Origin: Thermohalobacter berrensis
GTDB lineage: Bacteria; Bacillota; Clostridia; Tissierellales; Thermohalobacteraceae
Direction of reading: 5' to 3'
Length of the DNA stretch: 64,000 nt
Assembly: GCF_003609645.1 (NCBI RefSeq)
Contig: NZ_MCIB01000001.1
Span: forward strand, 1-64,000
The translations under genes were made by a program, and so were the position numbers. Below the pieces are notes generated by a model that did not search any database, had not been told where the DNA came from, and worked only from the letters and a program-made list of their open reading frames with translations. Position 1 is the first letter of the stretch. Each line of letters starts with the position of its first letter. Shown here in pieces: positions 35,476-45,253 of the stretch.

Positions 35476-36750
35476 TTGGAATTAGAAACTATAAGAAAAA
35501 AATTAGATGAAGGTATCCATTTAAATCTTATCAAAACTAAAAAATTTAAGACTAATTTTATAAGTATCTACTTTTTAAGACCTTTAATTAGAGAAGAAGT
35601 TACTAAAAATGCTTTAATACCTATGGTGCTAAAAAGGGGTACAAAATTTAATAAGACATCTTTAGATATACAGAGAAGATTAGAAGAACTATATGGACTA
35701 AATTTTAGTATTGATGTAACTAAAAAGGGAGAAAGACAAGTAGTTAGATTTTCTATAGAAGGTCCTAATAGTGATTATCTACCATTAGAAAATTTCTTTC
35801 AACAAAAATTTAAAATGTTAACAGAAATTATAACTTCACCTTTGACAGAAAACAATAAATTTTTAGATAAGTACCTGGAGCAAGAAAAGCAAAATCTAGA
35901 AAAGAGAATAAAGGCTAGAATTAATAATAAAAAGAGCTATGCTGTTGAAAGATGTATAGAGGAAATGTGTAAAAATGAAAAATATAGTATATATAAATAT
36001 GGTTACGTAGAAGATTTAAATGAAATAGATAGTAAAAGGTTATATGACCACTATGTAAAGATTTTAGAGAGTAGTCCAATTGAGATAAATATTGTGGGTA
36101 ATCTAGAAGAGGAAGAAGTTTTTGAAACTATAAAAAATACATTTGAAGTTCCTAGAAAAAATGTTGAATATATCCCTAGAGAAAATATATTAAAGGATGT
36201 AAAGACTCATAAAAGGGTATTTGAAGAAATGGATGTTAATCAGGGAAAACTTACATTAGGTTTTAGAACTAATATTCCTTATGAGGAAGATTTGTTCGAA
36301 GCATTATTATTAATGAGTAATATATTAGGTGGAGGACCCCATTCAAAGCTTTTTATAAATGTAAGAGAAAAAGAAAGCTTAGCATACTATATACACAGTA
36401 AAACGTACAAATACAAATCACTTATGATTATAACTTCAGGAATTGAATTTAAAAATTTCGAAAAGGCATTAGATATAATAAAAAAACAGGTAGATGAAAT
36501 GAAAAAAGGTAATTTTACTGATGATGAGATTGAACAATCTAAAAAAGCTTTAATAACTACCATTGAAGCTTTAAAAGATAGCAATTATTCATTATCGGAA
36601 TTTCTTTTAAGCCAATCTATAACTAAAGAGGAAAAAACTATTGAAGAAATGGTAAACAGAGTAAAAAGAATTAAAAGAGAAGAGATTATAGAAGCAGCTA
36701 ATAGAGCAAATCTTGATACTATTTATTTTTTAAAGAATAGGAACCAGTAA
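35476..36750 (+). CDS. yfmF: M16-family protein YfmF (inactive peptidase subunit)
   Basis: A 424-residue insulinase-type protein without the zinc motif HxxEH; the equivalent region reads LIPMVLKRGTKFNKTSLDIQ. The C-terminal half has the M16 R/Y pair region (FINVREKESLAYYIHSKTY). It matches the YfmF half of the YfmF/YfmH pair, described in Bacillus as needed for 5-aminopentanol modification of EF-P. The TTG at 35476 has AGGAGG 9 bases ahead. YfmH follows after 12 bases, consistent with a heterodimer. Confidence 0.88.
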   Translation: MELETIRKKLDEGIHLNLIKTKKFKTNFISIYFLRPLIREEVTKNALIPMVLKRGTKFNKTSLDIQRRLEELYGLNFSIDVTKKGERQVVRFSIEGPNSDYLPLENFFQQKFKMLTEIITSPLTENNKFLDKYLEQEKQNLEKRIKARINNKKSYAVERCIEEMCKNEKYSIYKYGYVEDLNEIDSKRLYDHYVKILESSPIEINIVGNLEEEEVFETIKNTFEVPRKNVEYIPRENILKDVKTHKRVFEEMDVNQGKLTLGFRTNIPYEEDLFEALLLMSNILGGGPHSKLFINVREKESLAYYIHSKTYKYKSLMIITSGIEFKNFEKALDIIKKQVDEMKKGNFTDDEIEQSKKALITTIEALKDSNYSLSEFLLSQSITKEEKTIEEMVNRVKRIKREEIIEAANRANLDTIYFLKNRNQ

Positions 36751-36762
36751 GGAGGATTCAAA

Positions 36763-38052
36763 TTGATAAATAATACTATTAAAAGTAAAAAGCTTAACGA
36801 AGAAATTATTATTAAGGAATTAGATAATGGACTTAAAATATTTTATATGCCTAAGCAAGGATTTACTAAAAAATACGCAGTTTTTGCAACCAATTATGGG
36901 TCAAATGACAATAAATTTGTTCCAATTGGAGAAAATGAAGCAATTGAAGTACCGGAAGGGATTGCCCATTTTTTAGAACACAAATTGTTTGAAGAGCCAG
37001 ATGGAAATGTATTTAATGATTTTTCAAAGCTAGGTTCATATGTAAATGCCTATACTAATTTTAATCAAACAGCATATCTTTTTACCTGCACTGACAAATT
37101 CTATGATAATTTAAAGCTATTGGTGCGTTTTGTTCAAAACCCTTATTTTACCGATGAAAATGTTAATAAGGAAAAGGGTATAATTGAGCAAGAAATTCGC
37201 ATGTATGAGGATTCTCCAGGTTGGAAGGTGTTCTTTAATTGCTTAAGGGGGATGTATCATAATCATCCTGTAAGAATAGATATTGCAGGTACAGTAGAAA
37301 GTATTAATAGAATTACTAAGGAAACACTATATAAGTGTTATAATACATTTTATCATCCTAAAAACATGATATTGTTTATAGTGGGTGATATAGATTTTGA
37401 TAAAGCTTTAGAAATAGTGGAGAAAAATCAAAGGGAAGATATAGAAAATTATACAGGTTCAATTAAAAGATTCTATCCAGAGGAACCAAAGGAGATAAAA
37501 AATCAATTTATGGAAGAAAAAATGAGTATATCAACCCCTCTATTTAATATAGGATTTAAAGATTCAGATGTAGGGTATTATGGAGATAAACTTCTTAAAA
37601 AGCAAATTGTGACAGATATACTTCATGAAATGTTGTTTGGTGAAAGCTCTGAGTTTTTCCAAAAACTTTATGATGAAGGGTTAATTGATAATACCTTTGG
37701 GACCCAATATGTAGGTAATAAAGACTATGGATATTCTATTTTAGGTGGAGAATCTGAAAAACCGAAGGTTGTTATGGAAGAAATATTAAATTATATCACT
37801 AAATTAAAAAATGAAAAATTATCGGAAGAAGATTTTAACAGAATAAAAAAGAAATTTATAGGATATCATTTAATGGACTTTAATTCCCTTGAATATATTG
37901 CTAATACCTTTATAAAATATTATTTTAATAACACATCTTTAATTAATTATTTAAGAATTTTACAAGAAGTAGATTTTAAAGATATAGTTGAACGCTTTAA
38001 TAGCCATTTTACATCTGAAAACTATACTCTATCTATTGTTTGTAATAGATAA
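36763..38052 (+). CDS. yfmH: M16-family zinc peptidase YfmH
   Basis: 429 residues with the zinc site HFLEHKLFEEPDG (HxxEH) and the downstream glutamate in EKGIIEQEIRMYEDSP, so this subunit should be catalytic. It corresponds to YfmH, partner of YfmF. It starts at TTG after AAGGAGG. EF-P and its modification enzymes are not in this window, so the link is by homology only. Confidence 0.9.
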   Translation: MINNTIKSKKLNEEIIIKELDNGLKIFYMPKQGFTKKYAVFATNYGSNDNKFVPIGENEAIEVPEGIAHFLEHKLFEEPDGNVFNDFSKLGSYVNAYTNFNQTAYLFTCTDKFYDNLKLLVRFVQNPYFTDENVNKEKGIIEQEIRMYEDSPGWKVFFNCLRGMYHNHPVRIDIAGTVESINRITKETLYKCYNTFYHPKNMILFIVGDIDFDKALEIVEKNQREDIENYTGSIKRFYPEEPKEIKNQFMEEKMSISTPLFNIGFKDSDVGYYGDKLLKKQIVTDILHEMLFGESSEFFQKLYDEGLIDNTFGTQYVGNKDYGYSILGGESEKPKVVMEEILNYITKLKNEKLSEEDFNRIKKKFIGYHLMDFNSLEYIANTFIKYYFNNTSLINYLRILQEVDFKDIVERFNSHFTSENYTLSIVCNR

Positions 38053-38055
38053 ATG

Positions 38056-38084
38056 TTGACTTAGTACTTGAATAAAAATATAAT
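38056..38084 (+). promoter_or_regulatory. sigma-A promoter of lgt
   Basis: TTGACT (38056-38061), 17-bp spacer, perfect TATAAT (38079-38084). A hairpin AGCTACTAG/CTAGTAGCT follows in the leader (about 38106-38128). Confidence 0.8.
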
Positions 38085-38155
38085 AAACTTGTGTTAAAGA
38101 ATTATAGCTACTAGTCTATCTAGTAGCTTAAATTATTGACTAGGAGTGATAAAAA

Positions 38156-38899
38156 ATGGACCCAGTGGCTTTTGAAATTTTTGGAATATCTATAAGATGG
38201 TATGGAATACTTATTTCTGTGGGAATGATAATTGGAACTATATTGGCAACAAGGGAAGCAAAAAGGGTAGGTTTAGATGAAGAGACATTAATTGATTTGC
38301 TCATTATTGCAGTTCCTTTGGCAATAGTTGGTGCAAGACTTTATTATGTGATTTTTAACTGGGATTATTATAAAGGAGATATATATAAAATTATAAACAT
38401 TAGAGGTGGAGGCTTAGCAATACATGGTGGAGTTATTGCTGCAGTAATAGTAGCACTAATATATTGTAAAATTAAAGATGTTAGCTTTTGGCAGATTGCA
38501 GATATAACTTCACCAAGTATTATATTAGGTCAAGCTATTGGTAGATGGGGAAATTTTATAAACAAAGAAGCCTATGGAACTCCAACAGATTTACCTTGGG
38601 GTATAATGATAAATGGTCAAAAGGTTCATCCAACATTTTTATATGAATCTTTATGGAATTTTTTAGTCTTTCTATTTTTACTTTGGTATAGAAAAAATAA
38701 AGTGCAAGTAAAAGGGGAGGTTTTCTTACTATATTTGGCCTTATATTCCCTTGGAAGATTTTTTATAGAAGGCTTAAGGATAGATAGTTTAATGTTGGGG
38801 CCTATAAGAGTAGCACAGCTTATTAGTATATTATTAATACTTGTTAGTTTATATTTATTCTTTCAGAGAAGACAAAAACATATAAAAAATGTAGAATAA
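38156..38899 (+). CDS. lgt: prolipoprotein diacylglyceryl transferase
   Basis: A 247-residue membrane enzyme that attaches diacylglycerol to the lipobox cysteine of prolipoproteins such as the PstS and YhcN-like proteins of this window. Seven hydrophobic segments are seen. The signatures are IRWYGILISVG, RGGGLAIHGGVI and GQAIGRWGNFINKEAYG (the essential Arg and Asn), plus HPTFLYESLWN. GGAG precedes the ATG. It is monocistronic. Confidence 0.97.
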   Translation: MDPVAFEIFGISIRWYGILISVGMIIGTILATREAKRVGLDEETLIDLLIIAVPLAIVGARLYYVIFNWDYYKGDIYKIINIRGGGLAIHGGVIAAVIVALIYCKIKDVSFWQIADITSPSIILGQAIGRWGNFINKEAYGTPTDLPWGIMINGQKVHPTFLYESLWNFLVFLFLLWYRKNKVQVKGEVFLLYLALYSLGRFFIEGLRIDSLMLGPIRVAQLISILLILVSLYLFFQRRQKHIKNVE

Positions 38900-39005
38900 A
38901 ATTATAAATTAGTAGAAAAATTGTACTAATAGAAGAAAAAAGAAGATATAAAGATTTTAATTTAATATAAACAAGAATATATTTGTTGATTGTTGTTTAG
39001 TAGAA

Positions 39006-39034
39006 TTGACTTGTGGAGAAATATGTAATAGAAT
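39006..39034 (+). promoter_or_regulatory. promoter of Spo0E-like gene
   Basis: TTGACT (39006-39011), 17-bp spacer, TAGAAT (39029-39034). Confidence 0.6.
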
Positions 39035-39076
39035 GACAATATCTTGCAATTAAAATAAGGGTAGGAGTTGGTGAAA

Positions 39077-39223
39077 GTGACTATCAATGATCAGATTGTT
39101 GCTTTAAGAAACGAACTAAACAAGTCTATTGAGAAAGCAGAAAGTTATGAAGTAATTTATAATCTAAGTATTAAATTAGACAAACTAATAACTCTATTCT
39201 ATAAGACAACAAATCTGAAATAA
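39077..39223 (+). CDS. Spo0E-family aspartyl-phosphate phosphatase (48 residues)
   Basis: A very short frame, GTG start 9 bases after AGGAG. The peptide has two predicted helices (QIVALRNELNKSIEKAES and YEVIYNLSIKLDKLITLFYK). The second contains the Spo0E motif S-x-x-L-D-x-L-I-x-x-x-Y. Spo0E-type peptides dephosphorylate Spo0A and hold back sporulation. The identification rests on the motif and length. Confidence 0.75.
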   Translation: MTINDQIVALRNELNKSIEKAESYEVIYNLSIKLDKLITLFYKTTNLK

Positions 39224-39387
39224 CAAAGAAAATTCCTACCACTTTAAACCACACTTAAAATTAATAAATTATATAAAATGATTTTCAAAAATGGGATTAT
39301 AAACCACCATTAAAAATGTGATTGAACACTTTTGTTTTATATAGGTATATATTACTATTTTTAATAAAAATAAATCTAGAATTGTGT

Positions 39388-39418
39388 AAAAAAGCAGCTT
39401 ATAGCTGCTTTTTTTTAT
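39388..39418 (+). terminator. terminator upstream of mraZ
   Basis: AAAAAAGCAGCT / AGCTGCTTTTTT with a three-base loop and long T run; it probably ends the Spo0E-like transcript. Confidence 0.93.
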
Positions 39419-39478
39419 TTCAGTAAAAAAAATTACTAATTATTGAAGGATTTAAACTTTTGTTGTAGAAATAATAAA

Positions 39479-39506
39479 TGTGGTTTAAAGTGGTAGGAAG
39501 TGGGGG
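39479..39506 (+). promoter_or_regulatory. MraZ operator (three GTGG boxes, 10-bp phase)
   Basis: GTGG recurs at 39480, 39490 and 39500 within TGTGGTTT-AAAGTGGT-AGGAAGTGGG. MraZ is known to bind direct repeats of GTGG/TGGG type at 10-bp spacing in front of its own gene, and this cluster begins about 55 bases upstream of mraZ. Confidence 0.75.
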
Positions 39507-39533
39507 ACATTGCCTTAAAATGGAGTGTAGTGT

Positions 39534-39965
39534 ATGTTTATTGGTGAATATCAACATTCTATAGATAAAAAAGGTAGACTTATAATACCTGCAAAATTTA
39601 GAGAAGCCCTAGGGAACTCTTTTATATTGACTAAAGGGTTAGATAATTGTTTGTTTGTATATCCTTTAGATGAATGGAGAAAATTTGAAGAAAAGCTGAA
39701 CTCACTTCCATTGACTAGAAAAGATGCTAGGGCTTTTGTAAGATTCTTTTTTGCAGGAGCTACTGAGTGTCAACTAGATAAACAAGGTAGAATATTAATT
39801 CCTAGCAATTTAAGAAAACATTGTAAATTAGAGAAAGACGCCGTTATAATAGGTGTTTCAAATAGAGTTGAAATATGGAGTTTAGAAGAATGGGATTCAT
39901 ATAATGAGGCAGATGATTTAAGTTATGAAAACATAGCTGAAAAAATGGCTGAATTAGGAATATAG
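39534..39965 (+). CDS. mraZ: transcriptional regulator MraZ
   Basis: A 143-residue AbrB-fold protein with two copies of the swapped-hairpin DNA-binding motif: [24 protein letters not shown] and [21 protein letters not shown]. It usually represses the dcw cluster, of which it is the first gene. GGAG lies 9 bases before the ATG. The operator is described separately. Confidence 0.97.
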   Translation: MFIGEYQHSIDKKGRLIIPAKFREALGNSFILTKGLDNCLFVYPLDEWRKFEEKLNSLPLTRKDARAFVRFFFAGATECQLDKQGRILIPSNLRKHCKLEKDAVIIGVSNRVEIWSLEEWDSYNEADDLSYENIAEKMAELGI

Positions 39966-40023
39966 ATATTTAGAATAATAATGTAAATACTAAATTTAAA
40001 ATAAGAAAATAGAGGTGTGGAAA

Positions 40024-40956
40024 TTGAAGTTTGAGCATATACCAATAATGCTAGATGAAGTTTTAGAAGGTTTAAATATAAAACAAGACGGAATCTATGT
40101 AGACGGTACTATTGGAGGAGCAGGTCATTCAAAGGAAATTGTTAAAAAATTATCTACAGGTAGATTAATAGGAATAGACCAAGATTTGAATGCAATTAAA
40201 AAGGCAAGTAAAGAATTGGAAGACTATTCAGATAAAGTTACTATAGTACACAATAATTTTAAAAATATTAAAAGCGTATTAAATGACTTAAATATTAAAA
40301 AAGTTGATGGGGTTTTACTTGATTTAGGAGTTTCATCACATCAGTTAGATGTTCCAGAGAGAGGCTTTTCCTATATGAAAAGTGGAGCATTAGACATGAG
40401 AATGGATACAACTCAGCAATTTACAGCTTGGGATATTGTAAATAAATATTCTGTCGAAGATTTAACAAGAATTATAAAAGAGTATGGTGAAGAGAAATGG
40501 GCAAAGAGAATAGCTAAATTTATAGAAAGGGAAAGAAGAAAAAAGAGTATTGATACTACAGAAGAATTAGTAGAAGTTATAAAGAAAGCCATACCAGCTA
40601 GTGCAAGAAGAAAAGGCCCACATCCTGCTAAGAGAACATTTCAGGCAATAAGAATTGAAGTAAATAGAGAGCTGGAAATATTAAAGGATACAATCATTAA
40701 TATCTTTGATTTATTAAATACTGGAGGAAGACTTTGCATTATAACTTTCCACTCTTTAGAAGATAGGATTGTTAAAAGAACTTTTAAAGAACTAAACAAA
40801 GATTGTGTATGTCCGCCAGAACTACCAATATGCAAATGTGACAAGAAAAAAGAAATTGAAATAATAACTAGAAAGCCTATTGTTCCTACTAAAAAAGAAC
40901 TTGAAAATAATCCAAGAGCTAGAAGTGCTAAGTTGAGAATAGGGGAAAAAGTTTAG
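40024..40956 (+). CDS. rsmH: 16S rRNA m4C1402 methyltransferase RsmH
   Basis: A 310-residue SAM-dependent enzyme that N4-methylates C1402 in the decoding centre of 16S rRNA. Motifs: [27 protein letters not shown] (SAM site), [34 protein letters not shown] and [13 protein letters not shown]. The TTG at 40024 is favoured, 7 bases after GAGGTG; a GTG at 40015 overlaps that site. Confidence 0.97.
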   Translation: MKFEHIPIMLDEVLEGLNIKQDGIYVDGTIGGAGHSKEIVKKLSTGRLIGIDQDLNAIKKASKELEDYSDKVTIVHNNFKNIKSVLNDLNIKKVDGVLLDLGVSSHQLDVPERGFSYMKSGALDMRMDTTQQFTAWDIVNKYSVEDLTRIIKEYGEEKWAKRIAKFIERERRKKSIDTTEELVEVIKKAIPASARRKGPHPAKRTFQAIRIEVNRELEILKDTIINIFDLLNTGGRLCIITFHSLEDRIVKRTFKELNKDCVCPPELPICKCDKKKEIEIITRKPIVPTKKELENNPRARSAKLRIGEKV

Positions 40957-40986
40957 AGTTCTAAATTTTAAAGGGAGTGAATAAAT

Positions 40987-41454
40987 TTGTTAATAGCAAA
41001 AAAAGAAAATAAGCTCCAACAAAATGAAATGCGGACAAAAAAATATAGAGGAAAAAACAAAAAGTCAAAAGTAAAAGTAAAAATGAGGTTAAAACTTTTT
41101 CTTTTTTCATTTGTTGCATTAGGAATTTGTTTATTGATATTATTAAGATATGCATATATTACACAGCTCAAATATGATATAGCAAAAATAGATACACAAA
41201 TAGAAGAATTAAATAAAGAGAAACAGGAGTTGATTGTAGAACTTGAAACTATTAAAGACTCTGAAATTGTAGAAAAAAATGCTAAGGCTAAACTAGGTAT
41301 GATATATCCAACTGAAGATCAAGTGGTTTATATAAGCGTAGGTGATGAATCTATAGAAAATCAAGAAAAGATTGCTAAAGAAAAGAATAATAATTTTATA
41401 TTTTTAAAAGCTTTTAGAAATGTTGTAAATAAGATGGTCAATTTTATAAATTAG
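40987..41454 (+). CDS. ftsL: FtsL/DivIC-like septum formation protein
   Basis: 155 residues. A basic cytoplasmic N-terminus, one membrane helix at ~37-58, and an external coiled coil with KIDTQIEELNKEKQELIVELETIKD, followed by the conserved AKAKLGMIYPTEDQVVYI. Such proteins form the FtsL-DivIC-DivIB complex that activates septal wall synthesis. Position between rsmH and the transpeptidase is where ftsL normally sits. The TTG at 40987 follows GGGAG. Confidence 0.85.
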   Translation: MLIAKKENKLQQNEMRTKKYRGKNKKSKVKVKMRLKLFLFSFVALGICLLILLRYAYITQLKYDIAKIDTQIEELNKEKQELIVELETIKDSEIVEKNAKAKLGMIYPTEDQVVYISVGDESIENQEKIAKEKNNNFIFLKAFRNVVNKMVNFIN

Positions 41455-41473
41455 AATTAAGGGGGATCAAGTT

Positions 41474-43651
41474 TTGCCATCACCTACAATATCTACTAAA
41501 AAAAGATTAATTGCAATGCTGCTTATAGTTTCAATTTTTGTATTAGGACTTACAATAAGATTAGGATACATACAGATTGTAAAAGGAGAAGAACTAAAAA
41601 AAGAGGCCTTAGAACAGTGGACTAGGGATATACCTGTAAAGGCTAAAAGAGGAACTATCTATGATAGAAAAGGAAAAAAGTTAGCTATAAGTATAAGTAC
41701 TAATACTGTTTGGTGTAGGCCAGCAGATATAGAAAATCCTAAAGAAACCGCTAAAATTGTTGCTAATATACTAGAAATGGATGAAAATGAAGTTTTAGAA
41801 AAGCTTACTAAAAAGCAAAGTGTAGTTAGAGTAAAAATGTGGATAGATAAAGAAAAAGCGGATGCCCTTAGAAAAGAAAATTTAAAAGGAATAGAAATTG
41901 TTGATGATAATAAAAGGTATTATCCATTTGGAAATTTCGCATCTTATATTCTTGGCCATACAAACATTGACCAAGTTGGACAATATGGTGTTGAAAAGAC
42001 ATATAATAAATATTTAACAGGTACACCGGGAAGATGGATAAAAACTGCTGACGCTGTTGGTAGGCAATTACCATATGAAAATGAAAAGTTTTATGAACCT
42101 GAAAATGGATTAAATCTCGTTCTTACTATCGATGAAACGATTCAGCATTTTGCTGAGAAAGCCGCTTTAGAAGCATTGGTGAAAAACAAAGCCAAAAAAG
42201 TATCTATAATTGTTATGGAGCCTAAAACAGGGGACATATTAGCTATGGCGTCAAAGCCTGACTATGACCCTAATAATCCAAGAGAACCTTTAAATGAAAA
42301 GTTAAAGGAAGAATGGGCAAAATTGCCAGTGAATGAACAAATAAAAAAATGGTATGATATGTGGAGAAACTTCCCCATAAATGATAGTTATGAACCAGGT
42401 TCTACTTTTAAAATAATTACTGCTGCTGCCGGACTAGAAGAAGGAGTAGTTACACCTACCAGTCAATTTTATTGTGATGGATTTATAACTAGTGTAGAAG
42501 GGGCTAGACTGAAATGCTGGAGATATTATAATCCACATGGAAGCGAAACTTTTGTTGAAGGAGTACAAAATTCATGTAATGAGGTTTTTGTAGCTGTAGG
42601 TCAAAGGCTTGGAAAAGAAAATATGTTAAAATATATAAAGGGATTTGGATTTGGAGAAAAAACAGGAATTGACCTTACAGGTGAGCAATCAGGTATTATT
42701 CCGAGAAGCGCCGATTCTATGAGGGAAGTAAACCTTGCGACTATATCTTATGGTCAAGGGATTGCAGTTACACCTATCCAGCTTATTACTGCTATTTCAG
42801 CAGTTGCTAACGGCGGAAAATTGATGGAACCTAGAATTGTAAAAGAATTAATAGACCAAGATGGTAATATAATAGAAAAATTTAAACCAGAGGTTAGAAG
42901 AAAGGTTATATCTGAAGAAACATCTAAAACATTGCTTAAAATACTTGAAACAGTTGTTTCTACTGGTACTGGTAAAAAAGCTTATGTACCAGGCTACAGA
43001 GTAGGAGGAAAAACTGGTACAGCACAAAAGGTTATTAATGGTAGATATGCTGATGGTAAATATATAGCATCATTTGTTGCAATAGCACCAGTAAATGATC
43101 CTAAAATAGCTGTTTTAGCTGTAATTGATGAACCAAGTAATGGTGAATATTATGGTGGTAGAATTGCAGCACCTGTGGCAGGTCAAGTAGTAAAAGAGAC
43201 TTTAAGCTATTTGGATGTTGAACCACAATTTACAGAGGAAGAAAAGGAAAAATTTAATGAAAAAAATGTTGTAGTACCAGATGTAAGAAATAAAACATTA
43301 AGAGAAGCCGGAAGAATTCTTTTAAGGTTAGGGTTAGACTATAATACCGAAACTTTAAATGTTGAAAAAGATAGCGTAGTTATTGACCAATTCCCTCTTC
43401 CAGGAACAAAGGTGAATAAAGATTCATTAGTAGAGTTATATGTAAAAACTAAAAGAAAAGAAAGTAATGAGATCGTTGTTCCAAATTTAACGGGAAAAAG
43501 TCGTCAAGAAGTAATAAAAATACTTAATAAGTTAAACTTAAGATTTAACTTTAAAGGTGAAGGAAAAGCAGTAAGTCAAACACCTAAACCAGGAACTAAA
43601 GTAGATTTTAATGCATTAGTTAAAGTAGAGTTTGATAGGATTGACCAATAA
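41474..43651 (+). CDS. spoVD: SpoVD/FtsI-type penicillin-binding protein with PASTA domains
   Basis: A 725-residue class B transpeptidase: one N-terminal membrane helix (~15-33), a dimerisation region (KRGTIYDRKGKKLAIS), then the catalytic domain with SxxK at Ser310 (PGSTFK), SxN at 367-369 (SCN) and KTG at 513-515. Two C-terminal PASTA domains follow (~590-655 and ~660-725). It cross-links peptidoglycan at the septum and/or the spore cortex. Only one such gene is in the cluster, so it may serve division, sporulation or both. TTG start behind GGGGG. Confidence 0.93.
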   Translation: MPSPTISTKKRLIAMLLIVSIFVLGLTIRLGYIQIVKGEELKKEALEQWTRDIPVKAKRGTIYDRKGKKLAISISTNTVWCRPADIENPKETAKIVANILEMDENEVLEKLTKKQSVVRVKMWIDKEKADALRKENLKGIEIVDDNKRYYPFGNFASYILGHTNIDQVGQYGVEKTYNKYLTGTPGRWIKTADAVGRQLPYENEKFYEPENGLNLVLTIDETIQHFAEKAALEALVKNKAKKVSIIVMEPKTGDILAMASKPDYDPNNPREPLNEKLKEEWAKLPVNEQIKKWYDMWRNFPINDSYEPGSTFKIITAAAGLEEGVVTPTSQFYCDGFITSVEGARLKCWRYYNPHGSETFVEGVQNSCNEVFVAVGQRLGKENMLKYIKGFGFGEKTGIDLTGEQSGIIPRSADSMREVNLATISYGQGIAVTPIQLITAISAVANGGKLMEPRIVKELIDQDGNIIEKFKPEVRRKVISEETSKTLLKILETVVSTGTGKKAYVPGYRVGGKTGTAQKVINGRYADGKYIASFVAIAPVNDPKIAVLAVIDEPSNGEYYGGRIAAPVAGQVVKETLSYLDVEPQFTEEEKEKFNEKNVVVPDVRNKTLREAGRILLRLGLDYNTETLNVEKDSVVIDQFPLPGTKVNKDSLVELYVKTKRKESNEIVVPNLTGKSRQEVIKILNKLNLRFNFKGEGKAVSQTPKPGTKVDFNALVKVEFDRIDQ

Positions 43652-43689
43652 AGCCTAAAGGGTAACTTTATAAAGTTACCCTTTAGGCT
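43652..43689. terminator. 19-bp perfect palindrome between spoVD and murE
   Basis: AGCCTAAAGGGTAACTTTA (43652-43670) is followed at once by its exact complement (43671-43689). The tail (AGGTTGTTTTATTG) is only moderately T-rich, so it may be a partial terminator or processing site that separates the first dcw segment from the mur genes. Confidence 0.6.
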
Positions 43690-43744
43690 AGGTTGTTTTA
43701 TTGAAAAAAATGTTATAAATTTGTAATGTGGGGTGTTGATAAGA

Positions 43745-45208
43745 ATGAAACTTAAGACTATAGTCAATAATCTTCATAATATAGTAAATATTGAGGGAAA
43801 TTTAGATATTAATATAGATAATATAGTATATGATTCACGTAAAGCCACTGAAAATAGTATTTTTGTAGCTATAGAAGGTTTTAAGGTTGATGGTCATAAG
43901 TTTATAGCCGATGCAGTAGACAAAGGGGCAAAGGCTGTTGTAGTAGAAAAAAAGGTTAATGTAAAAGATGATGTGTCAGTAATAAGAGTTAATAATAGTA
44001 GGGTTGCATTAGCACAGTTATCATCTATTTTTTTTAAAAATCCTTCAGAAAAGTTAGATTTAATTGGAATTACAGGGACAAATGGAAAGACAACTACTAC
44101 TTATCTTATAAAGTCAATTTTCGAGGCTGCAGATAGAAAAATAGGTCTTATTGGTACAATGGGAAGTATTGTAGGTAATGAAATAAATAAAACCAATAAT
44201 ACAACACCTGAGTCACTAGATTTACAGAGAAGCTTTAGAAAAATGGTGGACAAAGGACTAGACAGTTGTGTAATGGAAATATCTTCACATTCACTAGAAT
44301 TAAATAGAGTTGACTTTAGTGATGTGAATGTTGGTATTTTTACTAACCTTAGTGAAGACCATTTAGATTTTCATAAAACACTAGAAGATTATTTTGAAGC
44401 TAAGTTAAAGTTGTTTTATAAAACTAAGGATTATAATATAGTAAATAGTGATGACAAATATGGAAAAAAAATAATTGAAAAAATAAAAGAACTTGATACA
44501 CCAGTACTAACATACGGAATCGATTCAAAAGCAGATATTAAAGCAACTGATATTGAATATAATAACAATGGAGTTAGATATCTTTTAAATACCCCAAAGG
44601 GAAGTATAAAAATAGAACTTAATATACCAGGGAAATTTAGTGTTTATAATAGTTTAGCTGCTGCAGCTTGCGGATACGCTTATAATATTTCATTAGAAAC
44701 TATAAAGAAGGCATTAGAAAGAGTAAAAGGGGTAAAAGGAAGATTTGAATTAGTACCAAATAATAGAGATATTAGTATAATAATTGATTATGCACATACT
44801 CCAGATGGGTTTAAAAAGGTGCTAAATACTATTGAACAATTTGCTGAAGGTAGAAAGATAATAGTTTTTGGTTGTGGAGGAGATAGAGATAGAACAAAAA
44901 GACCAAAAATGGGAGAAATAGCAGCTAGATATTGTGATTTATCTATTTTAACTACAGATAATGCTAGGTCTGAAGACCCTGCAGATATTGTAGAAGATAT
45001 TCTAGTTGGTGTCAAAAAGGTTAATGGAAATTATAAAATAATATTAGATAGAAGAGAAGCAATAAAGTATGCTATAGAAAATAGTAAACCTAAGGATGTA
45101 ATATTAGTTGCAGGTAAGGGTCATGAAACTTACCAGATAATTGGAGATAATATATATCTTTTCGATGAAAGAAAAATTATTTTAGAAATTCTAGATGAAA
45201 TCAAGTAA
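43745..45208 (+). CDS. murE: UDP-MurNAc-tripeptide synthetase MurE
   Basis: A 487-residue Mur ligase that adds the third residue (usually meso-diaminopimelate in Clostridia) to UDP-MurNAc-L-Ala-D-Glu. Motifs: GITGTNGKTTTTYLIKSIF, NTTPESLDLQRSF, MEISSHSLELNRV and DYAHTPDGFKKVL. DNARSEDPADIVEDI (the DNxR motif) points to diaminopimelate as substrate. The ATG at 43745 is chosen with GTGGGG upstream; upstream GTG/TTG codons crowd that site. murF does not follow. Confidence 0.96.
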   Translation: MKLKTIVNNLHNIVNIEGNLDINIDNIVYDSRKATENSIFVAIEGFKVDGHKFIADAVDKGAKAVVVEKKVNVKDDVSVIRVNNSRVALAQLSSIFFKNPSEKLDLIGITGTNGKTTTTYLIKSIFEAADRKIGLIGTMGSIVGNEINKTNNTTPESLDLQRSFRKMVDKGLDSCVMEISSHSLELNRVDFSDVNVGIFTNLSEDHLDFHKTLEDYFEAKLKLFYKTKDYNIVNSDDKYGKKIIEKIKELDTPVLTYGIDSKADIKATDIEYNNNGVRYLLNTPKGSIKIELNIPGKFSVYNSLAAAACGYAYNISLETIKKALERVKGVKGRFELVPNNRDISIIIDYAHTPDGFKKVLNTIEQFAEGRKIIVFGCGGDRDRTKRPKMGEIAARYCDLSILTTDNARSEDPADIVEDILVGVKKVNGNYKIILDRREAIKYAIENSKPKDVILVAGKGHETYQIIGDNIYLFDERKIILEILDEIK

Positions 45209-45253
45209 TTTTTTAATAACACTAGATAAGATTGATATGAGAGGAGAAGTAAT

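Larger units (their letters stand above)
39224..39533. other. mraZ upstream region with distal inverted MraZ-like site
   Basis: No coding region seen. It holds a distal element at 39233-39253 (CCAC at 39239 and 39249, 10 bp apart), a strong terminator at 39388-39414, and the proximal MraZ operator at 39479-39506. The distal element is a perfect 21-bp inverted copy of the proximal one. Confidence 0.6.
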
